A stretch of DNA of 64,000 bases from Jacaranda mimosifolia. Taxonomy: Eukaryota > Streptophyta > Magnoliopsida > Lamiales > Bignoniaceae. The stretch spans positions 9,575,001 through 9,639,000 of the forward strand of contig CM032126.1 of NCBI GenBank assembly GCA_018894105.1, written 5' to 3'. Within the stretch, counting starts at the first letter, position 1. Every line of letters starts with the position of its first letter. The notes under the pieces were generated by a model, which was not told where the DNA came from, made no database searches, and was given only the letters and a program-made list of their open reading frames with translations. Below, piece after piece: positions 47,880-58,512 of this stretch. Both the position numbers and the translations under genes were made by a program.

Positions 47880-49052
47880 CACGATTTCAACAGATTATTT
47901 CTGATGTATGAATGAAAGGAAATTGTGGTATAACTATATTTCAATTGCAAATTGTCAATCATCAAACGACTAATATGGGTTATCAGGAGCTAGACTACCA
48001 CATCAGATGTATAGCTTGTGGATTAATAATTGATGCAATTATGGATCTAATATACATATATGATAGACATGTGGAAATCTCAACTAACACAAAAATTGCA
48101 ATAATTTATTATTATGAATGACTAATTTTGGAAGAAACAAATAATTGCTTCCATTCTCTTTTCATTTACAGCGCGTTAAATAATTATTTGCTGCTTGCAC
48201 GTTGTCAACATCGATATATATAGTAATTGCACGCATTCAATTCACATTTATAGATTTTGGAAGAATTAATCTAATAATTATTGTATGAAAAAGGGACATA
48301 TATGATCTGGGATTTTCTGGCAATACACGCTTTTTTGAATATATGAACACAATAAAATGAGATTCTTAGTGTGTGTGTACATATATATTAGCTTAATTAT
48401 CATATCTAGTTGGGGCTATCAACTGACTCCCAAGTGTAATTGCTTGGCCTCCTTCCTGGTCAAAAACACCATTTGAGCATGAGAATTGGTCCCGATGAAT
48501 TTGTAAATTGAATTTGAGCTTTTAAAGATCGGCTGACTAAGTGATTTCAATTAAAGTACATTATGCATCTTAATCTTAGTATTTTCAAATTTTACAATAG
48601 CTTTAGAATTTGAAAAAGAAAAAAAATTAAAATTTGCATTTTTTGATCATTTATTTGGTCCAGTTAATATTTCGTAAACAGCAGTAATATTATTATGTTG
48701 CAAAGAATCAAATAGTACAAGATATCCTCCTAATATAACTTACGAATAACATGAGACAATAGTGTAAAGAATGTAAAAATTTATTCAGATAATCAATCAC
48801 AATGCTAGAATGCCATCCTCATGTGGTTTAGCTTTATTCAAGTCTAAAAAGCATAACTTCAAATCAGAAGAAATCAAAACTTCAAAATAAAGAGGAAAGT
48901 AAATCCTAGCTTATCTCTAAGCAAAATCAACTAAGTATGGTGAAAAAGTAAGAGAGCACCGATGGTGGCGCATTCAAGTAGTCTGGATGGAGTTTTTTGG
49001 CGTTAACATTACCATGATTTCAACGTCTTGGAGCAGCATGTGCCAGTACTTG

Positions 49053-51317
49053 TTACTTGTCCTTCTTCATGCTATCTTGCGGCTCTTTTCTTGGGTTAAT
49101 CCTAGGGACAATAATCTTGATATTCTTCAAGGTGTTGGCGTAGTATTCTTTAGTTGCACGTAGATTACCAACAGCTTCACTAGTTCTGTTTGATAAGGGA
49201 AACTTCAATTTCATGTGGTATGTCAACACCACTACTCGGAACAAGTTCAAGGTGAGTCTTCCTAGGATTGCGTTCCAAGTCGATGAGGTTTTGACCACCA
49301 GGAATCTCACCATCTTCATTACTTACCTGGGATAAGTCCCTAGAGAGGGGGTTATCATAATTTCTCCCAGCGCTTCTATAGTGCTATTAATGAACACCAT
49401 TTGAGGGGTGTTGATTTTCTACAGTCGAGCATTGTCCATTCCTAGCTGGAGGAATGTATCATGGAATATGATATCAGTTGAACTATTGTTATCTACTATT
49501 ATCTTCTTCACATAGAAGTTAGCAAGAGGATGTTGAGGTCAGCAACACATCATTGTGTTTTCCTCGCTTAGGCTCTATATCCTCCTCTCTAATAGTGCTG
49601 GGCATTGGGAGACGCATTTCAAAAACTCCTAGAGTGCAATTAACTAAATGAGACTCACTGTTCGCACCAACACTTTCCTTGCATTAGCAGAGTCTCGACC
49701 ACCTGTTGGTCTTTGCACTCTAGACATTCATCATGTCATCACCAGTGATCCTTACTTCCTCCAGCTGACACTTCCTTGAATTGTTTGGGCTTTGCTCAAT
49801 ATTCCTTGAGGTGTCCTCTCTAATCAATCTTTCGATCTCATTCTTTAAGTATTTACATTCCTCGATGGTATGGCTATGATCATGGTGGAAGCAGCAACTT
49901 ACGAGATTTCTACTTATTTTGGTCCTTCGTATCTTTGGGGAGGGAATGGATGCGGCCACATTCTAACGCCATAGTCAGAATCTCCATTCTGGGGAACTGA
50001 ATGGAGTTTTGGAGGCAAAAGCCCATAGCGGACTGCACCCACGATTTCCCTACTTCTTCTTGTTGTTATTGCTTCCTTCATCATGTCCCTTGTGCTTGCT
50101 AGCATCCCAAGAGTTCACAGCTTCTTCAATTATAATGTATTTCTTTATGTGCACTAGGAGCTTTCTAAAGTAGAGAGGTTTTTCAATGAAGATCCCTAGA
50201 ACTTTAGGTGCTTTAGGTTCTACTGGTTGATGCTAGGCTAGGGCTCCTGATTGATGTAAGGGATCTCATATACTGCTTAGATAAAGCAGTTGAAATAGTT
50301 CCTCAAAGACTCTTTATCTTTCTGCTTGATGGTAAAAGATACTCTGCCGTCTTTAAGTATCTATTGTTGATGGAGAAGTTCTTGGAGAAAGTGCTATCCT
50401 AATAGCTTCGAGTCCATGATAGATCCAGTTAGCATTTGGTTGAACCACGTCAAGACATACTTGGTGAGCATGATGCAAAATAGCTTGCAATATGCTGCTT
50501 CACTCAAGTTATAGAGCTCCATCTTTGTTAGGAAGTTGTCTAGGTGCTCTGTAGATCTATCGTGAAATCAAACTCTAATAGGTTAGCTATCTTTGTCCCA
50601 AGAGAAAGCTTCTCTGCTAAGATAGCTGAGTCAAAAGAATTGCATCTAGAGAGAGCGACGACTGAAGGTAAGTACTAGTTCCTAGCTTCTTTTGAGGGTT
50701 ACAACATCAGTGAATAAGCTTGGACTCTGGCCGTAGTAGGCAGCTGCCAGAAGGTGTCTACTTAGAGATAGGAATGTATGTTTATTTGTGGAGGTAGAAG
50801 AGGCGGAGCGATGTCTCAATTAGAGTCAGTTTTTCATTAGTTCTCTCCAAGAAGGACAAGCCTTCCAACTCTAGTGAGAGGGTTGCCGCTACTCCTAGGG
50901 GCAGCAGTCCTCCGCTTATGGGGCAGCCGCTTTAGTTGCAGCGTGACGAATGGCATTCTCCAATAGGGTCTTTAATATCTCCTAGGTCGTCTGTAAAACA
51001 AGATATTCAGAGGGTGGTACCTGTTGCGCGAGCGTCTCCTTCAATGTCACATGTGCCTCAAGAATAGGCTTGAACGCCGAATGTAATCGTGCTTCAGGTT
51101 GGTGATTCTCTATGTTCTTTGATCTAGGGACCATCTAGTTGTTAGTGTCTCGATTCTGGATTTCATCTGTATTCTCAACTTTTCTTCTTCGTCGTTCAAA
51201 ACTCTCACAGACAGTTCCTAGATAATGTTGCATGGAAATGGAGTCGAGGTCTTTCTGATAGTCAATAGAGTTTGAGGCCCTTTTTTTTTTCTGTAACGCG
51301 GTGCAGAGAGTTCTCAA
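49053..51317 (-). pseudogene. Gypsy Gag-protease fragment
   Basis: Minus strand. The N-terminal stretch (51317-51135) is basic and hydrophilic, and a TAG separates it from MVPRSKNIENHQPE. The gag core is read in shifting frames: STEHLDNFLTKMELYNLSEA, LTWFNQMLTGSI, TIKQKDKESLRNYFN (about 50570-50280). A histidine-rich CCFHHDHSHTIEECKYLKNE with IERLIRED (49900-49810) is the usual gag linker of plant gypsy elements. Protease region: KKIIVDNNSSTDIIFHD (about 49500-49450), with the usual Gly changed. The end is FLVVKTSSTWNAILGRLTLN and TYHMKLKFPL (49310-49195), then the frame ends at 49053 with no reverse transcriptase following. It is a truncated element with no LTR identified. Confidence 0.8.
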
Positions 51318-51951
51318 CTCTCAAAGGTGCTTGGAATTTGCAAATTCTTGCAAATGATTTCTCATATCTAATTTCACTTTTGAAATTTAGTATTTATAGT
51401 TTTTATCCAATGAGTTTCGTCCTATTAAGGTTTTAATGTCTTTCTTGATAGGTTTAGCCAATTGAGCTCTCCAATTTATTTTTTTATTTAATTATTCTCT
51501 TTAATATATCAAGTATTTTTTAGTCCTTTTTGTTTTTTTTACCTTTATAAACTTAATAATATCAAACACCAAGTGTCTGATTCACGTCCATGATGAAGAG
51601 TTCATGTAAAAAAATATCTTAGCCATACTCTTAACATTTATATATAGCATTAATTGAAAAATTGTTATCAATTAACTAAAAGATCTAAACTACTAAAAGT
51701 GAGCTTTATTATTGCTGGGCGAAGGCATTCTTCTCACTAATTCTTTGGGTTGAGAAAGGAGATAAATCATGAAACACTTGATTTATATACTTTTTAAGTG
51801 ACTTGTCAACAACTTTCCAATATTTCATTCATTCATATCAAGCAACATATATAGGCAGCCGAAATCTAAAGGCATTCTTGGAATTGACATTTACTGTCGT
51901 TTCACAGTCTTATCTTTAATTTCCTTGCAAATAAAAAATAAAAAATAAAAA
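51318..51951. other. Unassigned, between gypsy fragment and C2 gene
   Basis: A TATA-like ACTATAAATACT on the minus strand (about 51389-51400) lies roughly 75 bp ahead of the gag fragment start, possibly an LTR remnant. The right half should include the 3' untranslated region of the C2-domain gene. Confidence 0.35.
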
Positions 51952-52548
51952 TCATAACTTCACTGGAAACCCAATCACAAACTGTTCGGTTTCACGAATT
52001 TCTGGCGAGTTCGGAACATTGGGAATCAGTGCCCTCTGAGGATGTACAATGCCAAGTGAATCTTCCAATCTTATTGCAACATTAACAACCCCATTTCCTC
52101 TTGAACCGTCCTTGTCCCTTAAACGGTAACTCAAAAATTGAGTCGAACCCTCCGGGACAAACCTGTTCAATATATCAGCTGCCGGAATCAGACACCACCC
52201 GAGTTGGCTCTGACCCATTAACAGATGTTTGGTGTAAAGTTGTAAGTAAATTCCTGGATATGTTTGGGAGGAAAAGGTATGATCGAGGGATAGCCGAAAC
52301 TTATCACCCCATGTGGGATTTATACCTCCTTTATCGTCCACCCTTGTTTTGTACATTTTAACGTGTTTGCTGCTGTTGCTAGTGGCGGCGGCGGCGGCGG
52401 CGGCGGCGCTGAGGATAATGAAGGGCCGGAGACGGCGGGAAAAGGCCAAGGAAGCTTTTCTCATGAGACCCTGAGCTGATATTACTGTAATTTCTAAAAT
52501 GGGAGGCTGATTATGATTATTGTTCTGCATGATGAATTTATTTTTCAA
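51952..52548 (-). CDS. C2-domain protein, plant BAP/SRC2-like
   Basis: An uninterrupted single-exon frame of 198 residues. The C2 domain starts with PILEITVISAQGL (residues 16-28). Then follow a short basic stretch, RPFIIL, eight alanines (48-55), KTRVDDKGGINPTWGDKFRL (roughly 67-86), a strand with GIYLQLYTKHLLMGQSQLGW, then FLSYRLRDKDGSRGNGVVNV and a 40-residue tail. C2 domains of this plant type bind membranes or partner proteins, often in stress and defence signalling; the exact role here is unknown. The usual loop-1 aspartates are not obvious, so calcium binding is doubtful. The start could be the first Met or the Met at residue 7. It has no stops or frameshifts, unlike everything else in the window. 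Confidence 0.85.
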   Translation of the reverse strand: MKNKFIMQNNNHNQPPILEITVISAQGLMRKASLAFSRRLRPFIILSAAAAAAAATSNSSKHVKMYKTRVDDKGGINPTWGDKFRLSLDHTFSSQTYPGIYLQLYTKHLLMGQSQLGWCLIPAADILNRFVPEGSTQFLSYRLRDKDGSRGNGVVNVAIRLEDSLGIVHPQRALIPNVPNSPEIRETEQFVIGFPVKL

Positions 52549-52598
52549 GCATTATGGATTGATGATTATGTCTGTATATATATGTGTGCACATGAATG

Positions 52599-52607
52599 TA
52601 TATAAGT
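52599..52607 (-). promoter_or_regulatory. TATA box candidate of the C2 gene
   Basis: CTTATATAC on the minus strand about 50-60 bp ahead of the ATG; a second TA-rich motif (ATATATATAC) at about 52573-52583 is closer and less likely. A CCAAT motif lies farther upstream, near 52735-52745. Confidence 0.45.
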
Positions 52608-52609
52608 GA

Positions 52610-53557
52610 TGTTGAAGGCAAGTTGAAAGAGATTTCTTGGGGGTTTCTGGTGTTAGTCACAAGGCAACTTCCCGTGTGGAAAAATTGTGCTGCAGCCTGC
52701 AGGAAACTTAGACGCTGGTGGTCGCATGACTTGGATTGGTTCAATAGAATTTTCAGGTTGGAAAAGTACAAAGTGGGGACATTTGGGCATATATACAAGG
52801 GAGAAGCTTGCAGGAAATTTTATATCACTGTTTCCTTTTTATTTATTTATTTTTAAATTGTGGCTGCGATTGGTGGCGTTTTCCTTTTCATTTTCTGTTT
52901 TAAGATATTTTTTAAAATGAGGCTAAATAGTCGTAGTTCTTTTTCCGAAATAGTACAAGAACGAAAACAACTATTACAAAACACAAACAATCAGAGTTTC
53001 TATTTACATACTGAAAATTCGGTGCCGAAAAGTTCTAAATCACATTATGCCTTTAGAATATTGGTATTTTGCCAAAAAAGCACCAAGTTGAAATTCATAT
53101 CTGGTAAGAGTAAAACAAGGAAATAATCAATAAAAATTAATTTAAAATATTCTTACCGCTTAAAATATGCTTCGAATACATTAAAATCTGTATCTTTTTT
53201 CAATCGGGTCATATTCAATTGAAAACGAACCTAATATTAATCTTAAAGACGACTAATCATTAGTTGATGGCACTACCTAATTCTATGACCATACATGCAT
53301 TACCCATCTCTTAAGAGTCACTACAAATAGACTTTTGTTTAGAGTAGTACTAAAATAAGTTATTTTGAGCGCATCCATGAGCCAAATCTCATTTGTTTTT
53401 TCTAATATTCTTTTAATTTGATTATAATATAAGTATAAAGAGTCTTCGCAAAATACACCTCAATAAATCTAACATATGCTCTCTAATTAATCAAATTTTA
53501 AGGTCTAAATATATGTGCCCTTTATAACTTAAACTCAAATCAAAACTCAACCTTTTC
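52610..53557. other. C2 gene upstream region, no other gene
   Basis: Overlapping 77-88 codon ORFs at 52596-53126 lie in the promoter region on the opposite strand and have no recognisable domain; I take them as chance. The rest is AT-rich. Confidence 0.4.
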
Positions 53558-56345
53558 CATTACTAGAAAACTTGCTATTTGCGACGGATTTTGTGACAGT
53601 AAAAAATCATTACAAAAACTTTGGTTGCAAATTTTTGCAATGGATCTTACGACGTCGCGATGGATTTGAGGCGGAAAAATCTGCCACAAAATTTCAATTT
53701 TGTGATTGATTTGTTATTCACAAACTTGCAATTTCTTTGAAAAATGTTTGCAAGGATATTTTCCATTGTAAATTTTATTTTTTTTTGCAACAAAAATTTT
53801 CATGGCAAATTTATAAGATTTTTTTTAATAAAAAAAGGACTTTTTGTATCACATACCAAATTGAAACCTATAATCAATCAATATTAATATATAGTTCTTT
53901 GTATTATTTACTAATCATCCATATATCAATACTTAAATATTATTTTATATAAAATCACACCAAACTAAATTATCAGTATTTTGAACTTGTAGTTTTCCAA
54001 ATATACAAACATCAACCATTAAAACAAATACACATCTCATAGGTTATTTTCTAAATAATAAACTCATATCTTCATTCAATAAAGAGATTGCATTCTTGAA
54101 TATATACATAGGCATTCAATAAAGAAACCGAGCACTAATTGAACTATAAATTCACAAAATAATGTTAAAAAATTATCTTACTTAATACAAATATTTATAC
54201 TAAATTGCAATGCCTTGAGATATCCAAGTTTGCAATATTACAACAAAAATAAAATTAGAATAATGAAAAATAGAAATATAAACTAAACCAACATACAATT
54301 CAACATAATAAACCAATATATAAATCAACATAAATCCAATACATAACCAACCTTAATCAAGCACGTAATTCATAAAATATAATTCAACATAAAAAATTTA
54401 ATATAAATCAAACACATAATACAAATCCTAATTGAACATATAATTCACAAAATATAAACATTAATTCAACATAAAATTCAATATAAATATTAAACCATAA
54501 TCTAATAAATAAAATACAAAATAATAAGAAAATTACCTTGGTCAATTTGAAATTACCCACATGTCCAAATACCGAATATTTTTTCAAAACTACAATATTA
54601 GATAACTCAAATCCTAATCGAAATGCAATTTACAAAATATACTCAATATAATCCACATATAACTCATGATAAAACAATATATAATATCATGTAAATGCAA
54701 CATATAATTGAACACATAATTCACAAAATATAGAACACATAATTCACAAAATATAGATCTAATATAGTCCAACATATATCTCAATATGAATACAACATAT
54801 ATTAAACCCTAATCCAATAAATAATCCACAAAATAATAAGAAAAAAAATTACCTTTCTAAATTTAAAATATCATGCACATCCAAATGCTTATAAATTTTT
54901 AAATATGTAAAAAAAAAAAAATGAAATTAATAAAAAATAAAAAAAATTCTAGCCAGCAGTGTTGTTGGCTAGAAAAAACGCCGGTGGAGGCCTGCTGCCT
55001 CGCGCGATCGCGAGGCCAGCAGTGGCTGTTGGCGGTCCTGCGAAGGCCAGCGTGAATGCCAGATCTGGCCTCCCGGTCGTCGGCCACTGGCCTTGAGACC
55101 GCTAGCCATTGGCCTTTGTGCCCGCTACTGGCCTCGTGTGGCCGCCAGATATTGTGAGGCTAGCGGCCGAGTAACCGCATGAGGCCAGCAATGACTACTG
55201 GCCTTTGGTTGAGGCCAATCCCGGCGTTCGCTAGCAGCTCCGCCGAAGCTGCTGGTTATTTTCTTAAGGAAATTATATAAGAAAGGAGGAAGAAGAAAGA
55301 AAGATAGAAAGAAAAAAAAAGAGGGAATGAGGACAAAAAATCTGACCTTTGGCTAGCAAGAGGGAGAGGTGGTTGAAATTCGTGGAATTAGGGTTTGTGT
55401 AAAATAAATTTTTTAGTCTGTAATTTACATTTTAAATTTTGAAATCTCAAAATCTAAGTTAATCTTAAATTTTATTTGTTATGTATAATTTTAAAATTTA
55501 TATTTTGATAACTGATAATATTTTAGGATTATATTATAATATATTATCAAGAACAATATAATTGAATTTTTGAATATTAATCATTTAATTTTGAGATATT
55601 TCACATCTCACTATTATATAAATGTTCACATTTATATAATTATTTATATATGAAATAAAATACACTGAATGAAAGATAAAAAAAGATAAAAAAAAGTTCA
55701 AAAATTTAAGAACAAATAAAAATTAAATGATGGAGCTTATTCATTGTTAAAGATAAAAGTATATGCTTTGAAACTCAAAAATCAATTCCATCATGAAAAA
55801 ATAATTTTTATATATAGTGGTAGATATAATTTGTTACTAAATATAAAAAAAATTATGAAAAACTAATCGAACTCTAAATTTTGAATTATTAAGAAACTTT
55901 TCATATAAAAGAGAATTGCATATAGAACCCAAATCATTTTAATTTATTTAAAAAAATTAAAATTTTAAGAATTTAAAATTTTGTCAAAATTATATAATCA
56001 TGGTCAAGTACTATTATGGTGTATATAATATTACGGATTTGCTTTCCAATGCAAGAATGTTTTCTTTTTTCTTTTTTATTTTTTTTGCGGTGGAATTTTT
56101 TCTGTCATAAAAATTTTGATTTTATTTTTTTCTTTTCTTTGCTACGAATATATTCATTGCAAAAAAATTTAATTTTACGACAATATCTATCGTTGCAAAA
56201 TTATAAAATTATATTTTGATATATATTCAATTTTGCAACAGATTTTGTGACAAACTTTTTTGCGACGAAAATTTCTATCGCAATTTGTGATAGCTATATT
56301 TTCGTTGCGAAAATTCGTTGCAAATTCCAAATTTTTTTAGTTGTG
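53558..56345. mobile_element. Non-autonomous CACTA-like element
   Basis: Left end CATTACTAGAAAACTTGC followed by TTTGCGACGGATTTT repeats; reverse complement of the right end CACAACTAAAAAAATTTGG followed by TTTGCAACGAATTTT repeats. These are close to the CACTACTAGAAAA terminus and the TTTGCGACGG subterminal repeats of plant CACTA elements. Both flanks are TTC (53555-53557 and 56346-56348), matching the 3-bp duplication of this superfamily. There is no transposase gene. The interior is AT-rich apart from a GC-rich cassette at 54950-55260. Confidence 0.87.
54950..55260. other. GC-rich cassette in the CACTA-like element
   Basis: Rich in GGCCAGC, GCTGCTGGC and GCCACTGGCC words; no domain in the short ORFs. 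Its word content resembles the blocks at 9880-10080 and 27300-27640. Confidence 0.55.
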
Positions 56346-56501
56346 TTCGTATGCAAGTCTTTGCCCCCACATGTGCTTCCTTAGATTTGTATCAATATAA
56401 ATAGTTTTAAAGTATTGGTAATTACAAGCAAAAGAAAAGGAAATAAATAAAAAAAAGGTTAATTGGGTCTATCCAAGCAAAGATGAAAGTATTAATTATT
56501 A

Positions 56502-56646
56502 GTAGATGATGTGAAGTGGATTATGAGATGTTTCAAAGGTACAATTAATTTGAGTCTCGATTTTGGTGGCAAGAAGTCTTCGCTAGTTGGTTTTATTAAT
56601 GCAGACATGGCTTTGGATATTGACTCTTGAAAGTCTACATAAGATG
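56502..56646 (+). pseudogene. Copia RNase H junction fragment
   Basis: Reads DVKWIMRCFKGTINLSLDFG, then SSLVGFINADMALDID, a stop, then KST. This is the conserved end of copia reverse transcriptase and start of RNase H. It is plus-strand, opposite to the larger copia relic at 58513-62340. Fragment only. Confidence 0.7.
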
Positions 56647-58512
56647 ACTTGAATTAAATTTGTAGAGGAAGGTATAGCATGATGGTTAAAGATTGAGTTT
56701 GCGCAATTAAAATCTAAATTGCGACAAGAGGAGCTTTATAGGGGAAAAAGTGAAATTATATTTCTCACCTAATAAGTAAATCTAACAAATATTGTTCATA
56801 AGATCAAATCTTTTAAATTTTGACTTTTTATTTTGTCTAATATTAATTTCTACCTAAATAAAAATTAAAGTGGAAAGTGCTCTTCTCTTTCCAAGAATAC
56901 TTTCAAAAATAATGATGTTAATATTGTCAGAAAATAATAGGATGCACTGAGTATACTTATGTTATTTAAATTTGAAGAATAAGTTTAAAAACATTAAATT
57001 AAATAAGCATATAATATATGGAGAAAATATAATACCTCAAAATTTTCTTGAAACTAAACAAAAACATTAAAAATGCAATAGAAACATTAAATAAATGAAG
57101 AAAATAAGAACTGCCATAGTTTGGAGATTTTAGGGTAAAAAAAGAAAAGAGAATTTCATCTGAAAGTGCCCTAAGCTAGGAAGAATTGAATTAGAAATTG
57201 ACTTATATAGAATAGGAGAATCAGGTGTAATTTTATAACATATATTTAAGTCGAGGCCCGTTGCTCCAATAGTGTCTTTAAAATTTTATTTTTCCTTTTA
57301 TGGTGTCGAAAGTCTTTGACAAACAACCTTCCAAAATACAACTCTTCTCGATCAAAGTAGCACTCTAATTGACCAAAATGGCGAACTAAATCAACTTGAA
57401 ACTTTTTTTATGAAAAGACTAGTGCAATGTGAAAGTGTGCAATGTAGTGCTCAAACAAATGCTAGTAGGCTTTTCTCTTATTTGGTTAGGATCTAGGCAC
57501 TATTTATAGTTGTGCAATACAATCTTGTTGACAATATATGATTCTTTACTAAGGATCATGATTCTTTCTTTAAGGACACAATTAAAGGATAAAATTACAT
57601 AACACACTCCTGTAATTAAGTGTCATAGCTCCACTGAAGAGTTAGGAGCTTATTAAAAGTTATATCTCTAGCTTTTGAGCTAACTTTATATAGAGGTGTT
57701 TCAATCGGGGCAAATTAAAAATTAAATTTTTAATATTCATTTGACATGGTTGCATCTTCTTGTTCTAACATGGGATAGACTCATTTCTACCTACTATGAT
57801 GTCTTTAATTATTTCTCACTTTAAGCTCAATTTTCTTATTCAATTAGTTAATTTTGGGATATAAACAATTATGCCAAAAATTCATAGTCTCTTACATTAA
57901 TTAGAAAATTGTGTCGTCAATCATGCACATGAATGCAAATACACACAAAAGAGTTTTAGTTGAGCGATATTGCATCAGGAGAGGTAGTTTTAGCCTTTCA
58001 ACCTTCCCTAGTAAGAACTATCGGATGCACTTGTTGATAGTAAACGCGATGTCTTGAACTGTTTGGTTGTTGTGTTACATCAAGTCAATAGAACTTTATA
58101 TAATACCACTTAATAGTCAATTTAAGTTCTCATTATTGCGTTCATTTCCATCTTGAACAAATCTTGGAATTCATGAGTACCTTATGAGAATTCAGCCTTA
58201 ACATTATCACAAGATCAGTCCAATCCCTACTCATATAGGTGGCTTCTTATTAAGAGTTTCCTACTGCACCCTCACTTGAAAATTCATGATATAAGAGCCA
58301 TTAAAAGCAATGCTTAACTTCACATAGTTGCAAGTGGCATTGTCTCCTCATCATGGGAATGGGAAAAGGACATGGGCTCTTTACAGTGCTTGCACGTTGC
58401 ACCACAAAAATTTGTTTTTCCCTTTAAACCTACTTCTTCTAATATTTAGTCACGTAAGTGGGGTTCCCATTGTGGGTTCCCAATCATTTTATAGGCCTAA
58501 GTCCTATTCCCT
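56647..58512. other. Probable 3' region and LTR of copia element 3
   Basis: It lies downstream (minus strand) of RNase H. A TATA box at 57501-57508 on the minus strand suggests an LTR lies here, but the other LTR is missing so the borders cannot be set. No ORFs of interest. Confidence 0.4.
57501..57508 (-). promoter_or_regulatory. TATA box, probable LTR promoter
   Basis: CTATAAATAGTGCC on the minus strand, in the region expected for the LTR of copia element 3. Confidence 0.4.

Larger units (their letters stand above)
46635..49052. other. Unassigned AT-rich stretch
   Basis: No gene recognised. Contains a hairpin (46912-46949) and a TA microsatellite (47848-47872). The ORF at 47912-48121 has no domain and sits in AT-rich sequence. 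A promoter-like or LTR-like stretch could be hidden here but I could not pair it. Confidence 0.4.

Noticed and set aside
52596..53126. Three overlapping 77-88 codon ORFs upstream of the C2 gene
   Set aside because: They overlap one another in different frames, lack domains and cover the promoter of the C2 gene.
53580..53700. Clustered short repeats of TTTGCGACGG resembling a repeat array
   Set aside because: These are the subterminal repeats of the CACTA-like element; spacing is irregular, so not a CRISPR or satellite.
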